A stretch of DNA of 60,147 bases from JBBIRT01 sp037441725 (lineage in GTDB: Bacteria; Desulfobacterota; BSN033; UBA1163), in NCBI GenBank assembly GCA_037441725.1, contig JBBIRT010000001.1, forward strand, positions 1 through 60,147, in the 5' to 3' direction. The notes beneath the pieces are model-generated. The model had not been told where the DNA came from. It made no database searches and worked only from the letters and a program-made list of their open reading frames with translations. The position numbers and the translations under genes were made by a program. Below, piece by piece: positions 9,111 through 17,807 of the stretch; position 1 is the first letter of the stretch, and every line of letters starts with the position of its first letter.

Positions 9111-10748
9111 TTAATACATATCACCCATTCCACCCATTCCACCTCCTGGAGGCATGGGAGGATAGGGGGCTTTCTTTTCAGGTTTTTCAGCCACCAGAGC
9201 TTCAGTTGTGATCATTAAAGAAGCTACTGAGGCAGCATTCTGAAGAGCGAGTCTGACGACTTTTGTTGGGTCAATGATCCCAGCTTTAATCATATCTGTA
9301 TATTCGTCCTTGGAAGCGTCAAAGCCAAAAGATCCTTTCTCATTCTTTACTTTCTCTGTCACCACAGACCCTTCTTGTCCAGCATTATTGGCAATCTGGC
9401 GAATGGGTTCTTCAAGGGCCCTCTTCACAATATCCACTCCAATCTTCTTGTCTCCCTCAACCTTGATCTTTTCCAGCGCAGGGAGGCAACGGAGATAGGC
9501 TACTCCACCTCCAGGGACAATCCCTTCCTCAACTGCTGCCCGTGTGGCATTGAGGGCATCTTCGACACGAGCCTTCTTTTCTTTCATCTCTGTCTCGGTG
9601 GCTGCTCCCACATTGATTACAGCCACCCCGCCAATGATTTTAGCCAGCCTCTCCTGTAATTTCTCGCGGTCATAATCAGATGTGGTCTCCTCAATCTGGA
9701 CCCGAATCTGTTTAACCCTGGCCTCAATATCATCTTTATCTCCTGCTCCATCAACAATGGTGGTATTGTCTTTATCCACCGTGATCCGTTTGGCCCTTCC
9801 AAGATCACTCATCTTAATATTTTCCAGTTTAATGCCAAGGTCCTCGGAGATGACCTTTCCCCCTGTGAGGATAGCGATGTCTTCTAACATGGCCTTTCTC
9901 CGATCTCCAAAACCAGGGGCCTTCACAGCACAGCATTTGAGGGTTCCACGAAGTTTATTCACCACCAAGGTGGCCAGAGCCTCTCCTTCCACATCTTCGG
10001 CAATGACCAGGAAGGGTTTTCCCATTTTGGCGATTTGCTCTAAAATGGGAAGCATGTCCTTCATGTTGGAAATCTTTTTTTCGTTGAGTAGGATATAGGC
10101 ATCATCCAGAACAGCCTCCATCTTCTCTGGGTCAGTGACGAAATAGGGGGAGAGATATCCGCGATCAAATTGCATTCCTTCAACGACATCAAGGGTCGTT
10201 TCCATCCCCTTTGCCTCTTCGACAGTGATGACTCCCTCTTTTCCCACTTTATTCATTGCCTCAGCAATGATATTCCCAATCGTTTCATCATTATTGGCAG
10301 AAATGGTTCCAACTTGAGAGATCTCCTTTTGATCCTTGGTAGGTTTGCTCAATTTCTTTAGTTCCTTCACCACCTCCTCAACGGCCAGATCGATTCCCCG
10401 CTTCACATCCATTGGATTGGCCCCTGCGGCAACCACTTTTGATCCCTCTCGATAAATGGCCTGAGCCAAAACGGTTGCCGTTGTGGTTCCATCTCCTGCA
10501 GTATCTGAAGTTTTGCTGGCTACCTCCTTAACCATTTGGGCTCCCATATTCTCAAACTTATCTTCCAACTCAATCTCTTTAGCTACGGTCACTCCATCTT
10601 TGGTGACCGTTGGGGATCCAAATGATTTTTCTAAAATTACATTCCTTCCCTTTGGGCCAAGGGTAACCTTGACCGCATCTGCTAAGATATTGACTCCCCG
10701 TAAGATTGAATTACGGGCCTCCTGATCAAACCTCAGTTCCTTTGCCAT
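9111..10748 (-). CDS. groEL: Chaperonin GroEL (Hsp60)
   Basis: ATP-dependent 14-mer chaperonin, 545 residues, standard length. Seen: N-terminal AKELRFDQEARNSILRGVN, the nucleotide-binding LGPKGRNV and DGTTTATVLA segments, and the Gly/Met-rich C-terminal tail ending GGMGGMGDMY. The start at 10748 has GGAGGT nine bases upstream. It follows groES by 30 bases in the usual order and is the only chaperonin operon in the window. Confidence 0.99.
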   Translation of the reverse strand: MAKELRFDQEARNSILRGVNILADAVKVTLGPKGRNVILEKSFGSPTVTKDGVTVAKEIELEDKFENMGAQMVKEVASKTSDTAGDGTTTATVLAQAIYREGSKVVAAGANPMDVKRGIDLAVEEVVKELKKLSKPTKDQKEISQVGTISANNDETIGNIIAEAMNKVGKEGVITVEEAKGMETTLDVVEGMQFDRGYLSPYFVTDPEKMEAVLDDAYILLNEKKISNMKDMLPILEQIAKMGKPFLVIAEDVEGEALATLVVNKLRGTLKCCAVKAPGFGDRRKAMLEDIAILTGGKVISEDLGIKLENIKMSDLGRAKRITVDKDNTTIVDGAGDKDDIEARVKQIRVQIEETTSDYDREKLQERLAKIIGGVAVINVGAATETEMKEKKARVEDALNATRAAVEEGIVPGGGVAYLRCLPALEKIKVEGDKKIGVDIVKRALEEPIRQIANNAGQEGSVVTEKVKNEKGSFGFDASKDEYTDMIKAGIIDPTKVVRLALQNAASVASLMITTEALVAEKPEKKAPYPPMPPGGGMGGMGDMY

Positions 10749-10778
10749 TTTGAATTACCTCCATTTCTTATGAATTTG

Positions 10779-11072
10779 TTATTTCCCTTCAATAATCCCT
10801 AAGATATCATCTTCTCTCATGATGAGGTGCTCTTCCCCTTCGATCTTAACCTCAGTGCCAGAATATTTACCAAATAGAATCCTATCTCCCACCTTTACAT
10901 CGAGGGGGATAACTTTACCGTCTTCTGTAATCTTTCCTTTTCCAACAGCAATGACTTTGCCTTCTTGGGGTTTTTCTTTCGCTGTATCCGGAATGATGAT
11001 GCCCCCCTTTGTCTTTTCCTCCTCCTCCAGTCGTTTTACAATCACTCTGTCCTGTAACGGTCTGATCTTCAT
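10779..11072 (-). CDS. groES: Co-chaperonin GroES (Hsp10)
   Basis: Heptameric lid of GroEL, 97 residues. Seen: KIRPLQDRVIVKRLEEEE at the N-terminus, the mobile-loop segment KTKGGIIIPDTAKEKPQEG, and GDRILFGKYSGTEVKIEGEEHLIMREDDILGII at the C-terminus. AAAGGAG lies upstream of the ATG. First gene of groES-groEL, with a 5' leader of roughly 180 bases if the promoter noted upstream is correct. Confidence 0.98.
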   Translation of the reverse strand: MKIRPLQDRVIVKRLEEEEKTKGGIIIPDTAKEKPQEGKVIAVGKGKITEDGKVIPLDVKVGDRILFGKYSGTEVKIEGEEHLIMREDDILGIIEGK

Positions 11073-11448
11073 CTTTTACTTCTCCTTTCTAATCTTTATT
11101 CTATAAATTGAAAAAATAAGCAACAGGTTAGTTAAATATAAATATGGATTCTTTGAGTTCTTTACATCACCTCCTAAGACATGGAAAATATTTTAAATTT
11201 AATAAGTTATAGCTTATTTCTGAAATGCAATAGAAAAGAATTTATTAATTGTTTCTTTAAGTTAATCATTCTAAAAGTGATTGTCAAGGTAAAGGAAAGA
11301 GATTTTTAAAAATTCTTTTTGAAAACTTTTTCAGTGGTCTCGGAAAGAGATTTTTATTGATTGAATGTCCCAAACGACTATGTTATTACACCTTACAAAA
11401 TAATACCTTAACCTTTGCTCATTAACAGACCTATGTAAGGGAGGACCT
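11073..11448. other. AT-rich intergenic region between divergent groES and the creatininase-family gene
   Basis: No credible gene. It holds the candidate groESL promoter on the minus strand. On the plus strand TTGAAT (11361-11366) and TATTAC (11384-11389), 17 bases apart with TGT before the -10, is a weak candidate promoter for the downstream gene. A short inverted repeat AATAAG-N6-CTTATT lies at 11201-11218; its role is unknown. Confidence 0.5.
11259..11287 (-). promoter_or_regulatory. Candidate sigma-70 promoter of groESL
   Basis: Minus-strand TTGACA (11282-11287) and TAACTT (11259-11264) with a 17-base spacer. The -35 is perfect and the -10 matches 3 of 6. No CIRCE inverted repeat was found in the intergenic region. 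Confidence 0.45.
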
Positions 11449-12279
11449 ATGAGCTATTCTATTTTTTCTGAAACCATGGCCGATATGACCTATCCACAGA
11501 TTGAACAGGCAGCAGAGAAAGGATTCCCTGTCTTGTTTCCGATTGCTGTGATTGAAGAGCATGGCCCCCATATGTGTACAGGAACGGATACTTATTTAAC
11601 TTACCACTTTTGTAAGAAGATAAAAAAAGTTTTATTTGAAAAAGGGGTCGATTGCTTAATCATGCCCCCATATTATTGGGGAATTAATGTGGCCACAAAT
11701 GGGTTTACTGGTACCTTTAGTGTTAAACCAGAAAGCATGGTATCCATTTTATGTGATTTATTGGAATGCTTGAAAACTTGGGGTTTCAAACACATCTTCC
11801 TGTTTAGTTTTCATGGGGATTTTAAACATAATCTTACCATTTTGAAGGCAACTAAAAAGGCTTATGAAGAACTGGGAATTGGGACCTATTTCATATTACC
11901 TGATTTTTATCTAAAAAGGGCAAAACTTTCGGGGCAAGAGCCTTTCCTGCTTCTCTATCCCCATTCACAGGAAGTATCGTCAGAGTTTATTGATCTTCAT
12001 GCAGGGGGTTCTGAAACAAGTTTAATGCTAAAGGATTTTCCTGAGTTGGTGGATGTCGATTTGGCACGAACTCTAAAGTCATCGTATACCACGTACGAGG
12101 GCCTAAAGATCTGGCAACAGGGTGGAGAAGAGGCTAAGGAGATTACCCCATTAGGATATTGTGGCGATCCTTCAGCGATTGATCTTGAGGCAGCAAGGCA
12201 ATTTGAAGAAAGGGTTGTGATAGAACTATCTGAGATAATTTTTAAATTCTTAAAAAGAAATGATTTCATCTCATTATAA
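11449..12279 (+). CDS. Creatininase-family metallohydrolase
   Basis: Putative metal-dependent amidohydrolase of the creatininase superfamily, 276 residues. Seen: the first metal motif EEHGPH (Glu36, His38) followed by TGTD (Asp47), the SFHGDFKHN segment where the family has its next histidine ligand, and HAGGSETS late in the chain with the conserved glutamate. This family includes creatininase, FAPy deformylase and the mycofactocin peptidase MftE; nothing nearby identifies the substrate. AAGGGAGG precedes the ATG. It stands alone, divergent from groES and convergent with the chemosensory operon (14-base gap, no terminator seen). Confidence 0.85.
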   Translation: MSYSIFSETMADMTYPQIEQAAEKGFPVLFPIAVIEEHGPHMCTGTDTYLTYHFCKKIKKVLFEKGVDCLIMPPYYWGINVATNGFTGTFSVKPESMVSILCDLLECLKTWGFKHIFLFSFHGDFKHNLTILKATKKAYEELGIGTYFILPDFYLKRAKLSGQEPFLLLYPHSQEVSSEFIDLHAGGSETSLMLKDFPELVDVDLARTLKSSYTTYEGLKIWQQGGEEAKEITPLGYCGDPSAIDLEAARQFEERVVIELSEIIFKFLKRNDFISL

Positions 12280-12293
12280 CCATAAGATCTATT

Positions 12294-14480
12294 TTAAACC
12301 GTTAGGGGAGATGGCTGTTTCTTAATATGGAGATGACCTTCATGAACTTCCAGATAGAATACCCTCTCAGCTTTACACTGATGAGGAAGAGCAGTTTCTT
12401 TTGTCGCTATAATCACCTGATTTTTTTCACTTTTTGACTTTAACTTTTTAAGGACCTCATGAAGACCCGTTTGATCAATGAAATCCTCTGGTTGATCAAT
12501 GAGTAAAATTTGATTCCCCTTCTCGATCAAGAGGAGGAATAAAGCCATTGCTTTTTGACTCAAAGAGAGTTTTTCGAAAGGCAGATATTTGCCATCTACA
12601 TTGAACTCCAAATGGTAGGAATCTCTGGGGATAAGGGTTTCAAGCTTAAAGAGACAGGATTCTTCTTGGGTTAACCCTTTAAATAAAGCCTCTGATGTCT
12701 CAGGTTCAAGAGAGAACCTCTTCTGGATCTCTTTGCTCCCTTTTCTGATTGTTTCAGCGAGGGCCAGGCTATCGATTTCCCCAAAAGAGTGGATTGCCCG
12801 CTCGATTTTTTCTTTCGATAGGTTCAACCCTTTTAAGAGGGCTGGAAACGATTCTCTATAGACTTCCGTTTGACCCTGAGCCTCTACCTGGAGACGGATT
12901 TGGCCATTCAGGGACTTGGTTAAGAATTCAGACCAATCTTTGCGAATTTGCCTTTGGTTTTCTACACAATCCTTTAGTTTCTGGAATAGTTCCTTTCTTT
13001 CTTTTTTAAGGTTTATTAGGTGATTCTCAAGACCATTCAATTCATTGATTGAAGAGAGGAGGGAGGCCTTCTCTTCTTTTAATTTTGAGAATGGATCTTG
13101 ATTTTCTTTTGAGATTGGATTTTCTTTTTTGTTTTTTTCTTCTTTAGATAGATGAGATCTTTCTTGGCAACGCATTTCCAGGCGTGTGAGGTTCTGGATG
13201 GCTTGTTCAAAAAGAGTGGTCTCGTCATCCAACACCACCTTTAAGCTTTCTTGAAGTATGGAGAGGACTTTTGCTCCCTCCTGCAGTAAGGGGGGAGGGG
13301 GATTCTGGAGTTCGATCAGGTTCTGATAAGATTTGTCTAATGTGGAGAGAAGGTCAAGACGCCTTTGATCACTTTCAGCCAAGATGTGCTTAAGGGTCTG
13401 GGTTGTCTCCAGCATGGCCTTCTTTGTATCCAGGGACTCTTTCCCTCTTTCCTCTATGCCCTGTTTTTTATAATTTTCAATTTCTTCGTCAATCCTCTTT
13501 ACCCGATTATGATAGTCCTCTCGGGTTTTTAGCTTTGTCCCTATTCTCAATATTTCTTCTGCGTTGGTCTTTAAGGAATCCATGACCCTGATCAATTCAG
13601 ATTGGCATTGGAGTAGGTCTTCTCCCATCAATTCGTCAAACCAGATCAGCCGATTTTCTTTGTTCCTTGAAAGCGTTTCGATTCCCTCAGACCCTAAAAG
13701 GATGACTCGGTTATCGGGTTTAAAAAGTTCAAAGGGGTTTATGGGAATAGGTTTTTCAGGATTGAGTTGGGATAGGGTGGGATCCTCCCCCCATCCCCGG
13801 ACGATTTGATAGACTTGGGATTTTCCGTCTGGGAATCTTTTCTCTATTAGAACTTCCACTTTCCCTCCCTGGCCTAATGCATAAAGCACTTTTTCCTTGT
13901 GATGGGTAGGATTTGAATAGGGCGTGATTCCTAAGGCATAGCCAAGGGTCTCAAGGATGGTTGTTTTTCCTGTTCCTTTGGCACCCACCAAGACATTGAG
14001 GGAGGGACTCCAAGAAAATTTCAAATTCCCTAAGAAACCTGATCCTGATATGGTCATACTTTGGATTGAAGGACGAATATCAGAAAGCGATCCACTTACG
14101 GGGACCTCTTTTTTTAATTCCAGGACCTTCTTTACGGTTTCCAACAATTTCTCCGGTTTATATGGCTTTTTAATATAATACTGCGGCCCTAATTGATAAG
14201 CTGTGGCTTCATCTTCAGGTCGATCCTTGGCCGTTAAAAAGATTACCGGGATGGAACGTGTCCTTGAGGACATTCTCAACTTAGAATAGACAGAATATCC
14301 ACCTCCAGCTGGCATCACCACATCCAAGATAATTAAATCAGGTTTCTCCGAATGAGCATAAGCCAATCCCTCTTGCCCATCGGTGGCGGTGATCACCTCA
14401 TATCCGCTTGCCTTCAAGCGGGCTTTTACCATCGTTACGATATTGGGCATATCATCGATCACCAGGATCTTTTTCTTCAT
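12294..14480 (-). CDS. Receiver domain fused to SMC/TrlF-like ABC-type ATPase
   Basis: 728 residues. Residues 1-122 are a complete CheY-like receiver: Asp9/Asp10, phospho-acceptor Asp53 in LIILDVVMP, Lys105 in KKP. Residues about 140-728 are a RecF/SMC-type ATPase: Walker A GAKGTGKTT (166-174), a long charged central region with helical coiled-coil stretches (about 290-590), a signature-like FEKLSLSQKA (about 638) and Walker B ILLIDQPED (about 658-666). The C-terminal LSxSQKA...LLIDQPEDFID arrangement resembles TrlF-type ATPases. There is no PHP or nuclease domain. It is the last gene of the chemosensory operon, 7 bases after the HisKA protein, so it may be the phosphorylation-controlled output. 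Function unknown. Confidence 0.8.
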   Translation of the reverse strand: MKKKILVIDDMPNIVTMVKARLKASGYEVITATDGQEGLAYAHSEKPDLIILDVVMPAGGGYSVYSKLRMSSRTRSIPVIFLTAKDRPEDEATAYQLGPQYYIKKPYKPEKLLETVKKVLELKKEVPVSGSLSDIRPSIQSMTISGSGFLGNLKFSWSPSLNVLVGAKGTGKTTILETLGYALGITPYSNPTHHKEKVLYALGQGGKVEVLIEKRFPDGKSQVYQIVRGWGEDPTLSQLNPEKPIPINPFELFKPDNRVILLGSEGIETLSRNKENRLIWFDELMGEDLLQCQSELIRVMDSLKTNAEEILRIGTKLKTREDYHNRVKRIDEEIENYKKQGIEERGKESLDTKKAMLETTQTLKHILAESDQRRLDLLSTLDKSYQNLIELQNPPPPLLQEGAKVLSILQESLKVVLDDETTLFEQAIQNLTRLEMRCQERSHLSKEEKNKKENPISKENQDPFSKLKEEKASLLSSINELNGLENHLINLKKERKELFQKLKDCVENQRQIRKDWSEFLTKSLNGQIRLQVEAQGQTEVYRESFPALLKGLNLSKEKIERAIHSFGEIDSLALAETIRKGSKEIQKRFSLEPETSEALFKGLTQEESCLFKLETLIPRDSYHLEFNVDGKYLPFEKLSLSQKAMALFLLLIEKGNQILLIDQPEDFIDQTGLHEVLKKLKSKSEKNQVIIATKETALPHQCKAERVFYLEVHEGHLHIKKQPSPLTV

Positions 14481-14487
14481 CCCTTTT

Positions 14488-15771
14488 TTACTTTACCCTT
14501 CCATTTTTCTCTAATAGCTCTCGAATCTTTGAAAGTAATACCTCAGCTTCGAATGGCTTGGGGATGTAGGCATCCGCACCGACCTCTTGTCCAACCCTTT
14601 TGATTTCCTGTGGCGTCCTCCCGGATGAGATGATAATGGGAATTTTATTATATTTGGGATCCTCTTTTAGAAGCTGACAGATCTTATACCCATTCATTTT
14701 CGGAAGCATCACATCGAGGATAATCAAACTTGGGTTTTCATTTTTTGCCTTCTCCAGCCCTTCCTCACCATCCCCAGCGGTGATCACCTCATAATGATTG
14801 GCCTCCAATCTCATCTTAAGCATCTCGACGATCACGGCCTGATCTTCAACGATGAGGATCCTCTTTTTAGGGATTGTCCCCCGATCCTTTTTGGGGAGGG
14901 CTTCAGGAGGAAATTGTTTTCGGGCAGAATGGATAATTTCATTCCAAGATTTTTGAAATATCTCCTCAACGGACTGAATCAATTCGTCTGCATGCTTTTT
15001 TCCATTTAAAAGCAGCTCTCTCTGTTTAGGAGTCAGCTTTCCAGGAATTTCATCAAGGACCAGGGAAAGGCTTTCTTTCATCACCGCCAGTGGGGTTCGA
15101 ACGGAATGGGAGATCATCCCCATCAATTCATACTTTAGAATTTCAAGTTCATTTTCAATAGAATCCTTTTCTATTCCTTTCGAGTCTTCTTTCCTTTGAT
15201 GAAGCTCTTTTTTGATCTGCCTCAATTCCTCTTCCTTTTGGAGAAGTTCCTTTTTCAGTTGCCTCGATTCTTCATCTTTCCCCACCAGTTCATTTTTAAT
15301 GACTTTCAATTCCTCATTTTTTCCTAAGAGGTCCTTTCTTAATATTTTCAGTTCTTCTTCCCTTTTTAACCCCTCTTTCTTAACTCCCTTCAACTCCTCC
15401 TCTCTTGCCAGGAGCTCCTTCTTAATACTTCTCAATTCTTCATTTTTCCCCCAAAGTTCCTTTTTAATGGTCTTTAACTCCTCCTCTTTGTCCAATAGTT
15501 CTTTCTTTATCCTTTTCAGCTCTTCCTCATTTCCTAAAACAGGTGGTAAGATGGCATTAATTTTGGAGATGTTGATCAATTCACCAATCAATTTATTCAG
15601 TTCATCCGTGGATTCCAGAGCAGGTCTTAAAAGGGAGAAGCAGGTTTCACAATTAGAATCTCCAATCCCATCCAGGATCATGCTTGCCCCTTCCCGAACG
15701 ACCATAAGCTGACTACGGAGGTCATGCCTTACCGAGGAAAGGTAGGCTTCTATTTTTTCCTGTCCTTTCAT
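14488..15771 (-). CDS. Protein with two HisKA-like helices pairs, 14-residue coiled-coil repeats and a receiver, no kinase ATPase domain
   Basis: 427 residues. Order: HisKA-like segment (about 10-72, RHDLRSQLMVVREGASMILDG, His16); eight 14-residue repeats (82-193) plus a degenerate ninth; a second HisKA-like segment (about 215-275, SHSVRTPLAVMKESLSLVLD, His222); a receiver (303-421) with Glu309/Asp310, acceptor Asp353 in LIILDVMLP and Lys405 in PKPF. No HATPase_c signature (N, G1 or G2 box) is present anywhere, so it cannot be an autonomous histidine kinase. It may act as a phosphotransfer/dimerization scaffold receiving phosphate from the operon's CheA. It lies between cheR and the receiver-ATPase gene, 1 base after cheR. 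Confidence 0.78.
   Translation of the reverse strand: MKGQEKIEAYLSSVRHDLRSQLMVVREGASMILDGIGDSNCETCFSLLRPALESTDELNKLIGELINISKINAILPPVLGNEEELKRIKKELLDKEEELKTIKKELWGKNEELRSIKKELLAREEELKGVKKEGLKREEELKILRKDLLGKNEELKVIKNELVGKDEESRQLKKELLQKEEELRQIKKELHQRKEDSKGIEKDSIENELEILKYELMGMISHSVRTPLAVMKESLSLVLDEIPGKLTPKQRELLLNGKKHADELIQSVEEIFQKSWNEIIHSARKQFPPEALPKKDRGTIPKKRILIVEDQAVIVEMLKMRLEANHYEVITAGDGEEGLEKAKNENPSLIILDVMLPKMNGYKICQLLKEDPKYNKIPIIISSGRTPQEIKRVGQEVGADAYIPKPFEAEVLLSKIRELLEKNGRVK
15193..15528 (-). repeat. Eight tandem 42-base (14-residue) coding repeats
   Basis: Residues 82-193 of the HisKA/REC protein are eight in-register copies of a unit close to EEELKxIKKELLxK, a two-heptad coiled-coil module. 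The copies differ at many codons, so this is an old duplication, not a recent slippage array. Confidence 0.85.
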
Positions 15772-15772
15772 C

Positions 15773-17284
15773 TCACTCCCCTCTTTTGGCGATCATTGCA
15801 AGATGATTCTTGCAAGCCCTTAAAAGAAATTCTACAGTGAAGTCTTCACAAAATCTTACCGATTCGTCTTTGGGTCTCTTTTCCAGCAGTCTGATGGCAT
15901 TCCTGAATTCCCTTCTCGCTTCGGTATATCTCTTCTGATAAAGGTAGATATTTCCAAGGTTAAAATAGGCAAGCACTGACTCGGGGCTGATATAGATTAC
16001 CTTCCTGAATTGTTTCTCAGCCTCTTTTAATTGGTTGCTTTTATAAAATAGAACCCCTAAGAGGTAATGGGCCTCAATACTGAGATTGTCCATATCAATA
16101 ATTTTTATCAGGATATCGGTGGCCTCTTTATATCTTGCCTCGTTGGCTAAAAGTGTGGCCTGAGCAAGAAAAGTGGAAAGTGTGTTTCCTCCCTCGATGA
16201 AAGCCTTAAGGTGGGATGGGGGATTATCCCCTTCTGAGGAGACCTCCTTTATAGGTTCTTCTTTTATTTTTGGGTTAAATTCCTCAGAAGAATCATATCG
16301 TTTCTGATCCTGGTGAGAAGGTAGGGGGGCCTGGATAGGATGATTCAAATTTGTGGCTGAATCTGGGAAAAATAAATTTTTAAGATTAATCTCTGGGATC
16401 GCCATAAAGGGTTTTCTATCTCCATTTTGAATAGGGGTCACCCTCTTCTTGTAGATGATGGATTGGGGATACTCCACACTCTCAAAGTTATTCGTGATCT
16501 GCCAGAGGGTCTCGGCATGTCCAAGAAAGAGATAACCATCCTGAGAAAGGCAGTTATAAAAATTTTCAATGACTCGCCGAGTGGTTTTTTCATCAAAATA
16601 AATGGTGACATTTCTACAGAAGAGGATGTCCAGATTTTGCATCTTCTCATGGATAAAAGGGTCGGTCGCCAGATTATGATATTCAAATTGGACCAGTTCT
16701 TTCACTTCGGCCTTAAGAAGATAGGAGGGTCCCCGAACCTCAAAATATTTTTCCAAATATTCTTTGGGCAAATGGTTAATGTCCTTTTCTCCATAGATTC
16801 CTTCTTTGGCACAGGTTAGACCGTTCCTATTGATATCGGTGCCTAAGATAGAAATGTTCCACTCCTTATAGGAAGGGAGGGTCTCCATCAAGGCGATGGC
16901 AATGGAATAGGTTTCATCCCCTCGGGAACATCCTGCTGACCAGATGCGAATATCCTTATTCCATAGCGAACCCTTCTTTTGAATGATCTCGGGAAGAACA
17001 TATTTCATGAGGACATCAAACTGGGCCTTATTCCTGAAAAAATAGGTTTCACCAATGGTGATCTGATCGAGGAGCTCCCTTATCTCGAATCGCCCTTCAG
17101 GATGGTATTTCAGAAGGTTGTAATATTCCTGGTAAGAATCATAACCTCGATGTTGTAATCGGTCCCATAGGGCTTGAATCAATGTCTGCTTCCGACTTTC
17201 ATCAAAATAGTGGCCACAAGTTTCCATCAGCAATTCTTGGAAGAGGCCAATCTCATCTGGGGAGGGAGCAATGAGGTTTTTCAT
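15773..17284 (-). CDS. cheR: CheR-type methyltransferase with C-terminal TPR repeats
   Basis: SAM-dependent methyltransferase that methylates glutamates of chemoreceptors, 503 residues. Seen: CheR N-terminal all-alpha domain (about 10-70), catalytic domain (about 75-285) with RNKAQFDVL, the SAM motif IWSAGCSRGDETYSIAI (the usual CSTGEEPYS is altered to CSRGDETYS), ILGTDIN and ILFCRNVTIYFD; a low-complexity linker (about 290-365); TPR repeats (about 370-490, KEATDILIKIIDMDNLSIEAHYLLGVLF). TPR-bearing CheR proteins are common in alternative-function chemosensory systems. Its ATG overlaps the cheW stop by 4 bases. Confidence 0.92.
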   Translation of the reverse strand: MKNLIAPSPDEIGLFQELLMETCGHYFDESRKQTLIQALWDRLQHRGYDSYQEYYNLLKYHPEGRFEIRELLDQITIGETYFFRNKAQFDVLMKYVLPEIIQKKGSLWNKDIRIWSAGCSRGDETYSIAIALMETLPSYKEWNISILGTDINRNGLTCAKEGIYGEKDINHLPKEYLEKYFEVRGPSYLLKAEVKELVQFEYHNLATDPFIHEKMQNLDILFCRNVTIYFDEKTTRRVIENFYNCLSQDGYLFLGHAETLWQITNNFESVEYPQSIIYKKRVTPIQNGDRKPFMAIPEINLKNLFFPDSATNLNHPIQAPLPSHQDQKRYDSSEEFNPKIKEEPIKEVSSEGDNPPSHLKAFIEGGNTLSTFLAQATLLANEARYKEATDILIKIIDMDNLSIEAHYLLGVLFYKSNQLKEAEKQFRKVIYISPESVLAYFNLGNIYLYQKRYTEARREFRNAIRLLEKRPKDESVRFCEDFTVEFLLRACKNHLAMIAKRGE

Positions 17285-17763
17285 ATTTCGAGACCTGCCA
17301 GTTCTGTCACCTCTTTTCGGGTTAGGATGTGTTCCAGGTTCAGGATCGGGATAATCCTTTCTCCAACCCTTGCCAATCCTGAAATGACCTCCGCTTCCAT
17401 TTGAAGGGAGACTACCTCCGGAGGGGATTGGATCTCCTCTTTGGATAGAGAAACAATCTCTTTTAAATGGTTTACGGTTAAACCCACCATGAAATGGTTT
17501 ACTTTACAAATGATGATTCTTTTATGAAAGTCCTCTTCTGTCTGATTGGGACAAAGCTTTCTTTTTAAATCGAGGAGGGCGATGATATGGCCTCTCAGGT
17601 TGATGACTCCTTTGATATATTGAGGGGCTCTTGGAAGGGGGTAGATCTCCTGGGGTCTGAGGACCTCTCGTACACAGGAAATATCCAATCCCAATTCTTC
17701 ATTTCCTAAACTGAAGATTAAGATCTTTTTCTCTTCTTTTTTTTGAAGGTCTATCTTTTGCAT
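17281..17763 (-). CDS. cheW: CheW-like coupling protein (second in operon)
   Basis: Scaffold linking chemoreceptor to CheA, 160 residues. The single CheW domain covers about residues 12-155: ILIFSLGNEELGLDISCVREVLRP, YIKGVINLRGHIIALLDLKRKL, and the C-terminal SGLARVGERIIPILNLEHIL. Overlaps cheR by 4 bases (ATGA). The preceding cheB ends about 45 bases away. It is one of two CheW proteins in the operon, which differ clearly in sequence. Confidence 0.92.
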   Translation of the reverse strand: MQKIDLQKKEEKKILIFSLGNEELGLDISCVREVLRPQEIYPLPRAPQYIKGVINLRGHIIALLDLKRKLCPNQTEEDFHKRIIICKVNHFMVGLTVNHLKEIVSLSKEEIQSPPEVVSLQMEAEVISGLARVGERIIPILNLEHILTRKEVTELAGLEI

Positions 17764-17807
17764 CTCAGACCCAAAGGATGCATCCTCCCGTGACTCTGCT
17801 TTGATCC

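Noticed and set aside
11160..11176. Ribosome-site-like AGGAGGTGATG on the minus strand ahead of groES
   Set aside because: The ATG is followed at once by a TAA, so no peptide is encoded.
11201..11218. AATAAG-N6-CTTATT as an operator
   Set aside because: Six-bp arms in very AT-rich DNA are expected by chance.
11073..11448. CIRCE-type operator or heat-shock sigma promoter for groESL
   Set aside because: No TTAGCACTC-N9-GAGTGCTAA-like repeat and no good sigma-32 match on the minus strand.
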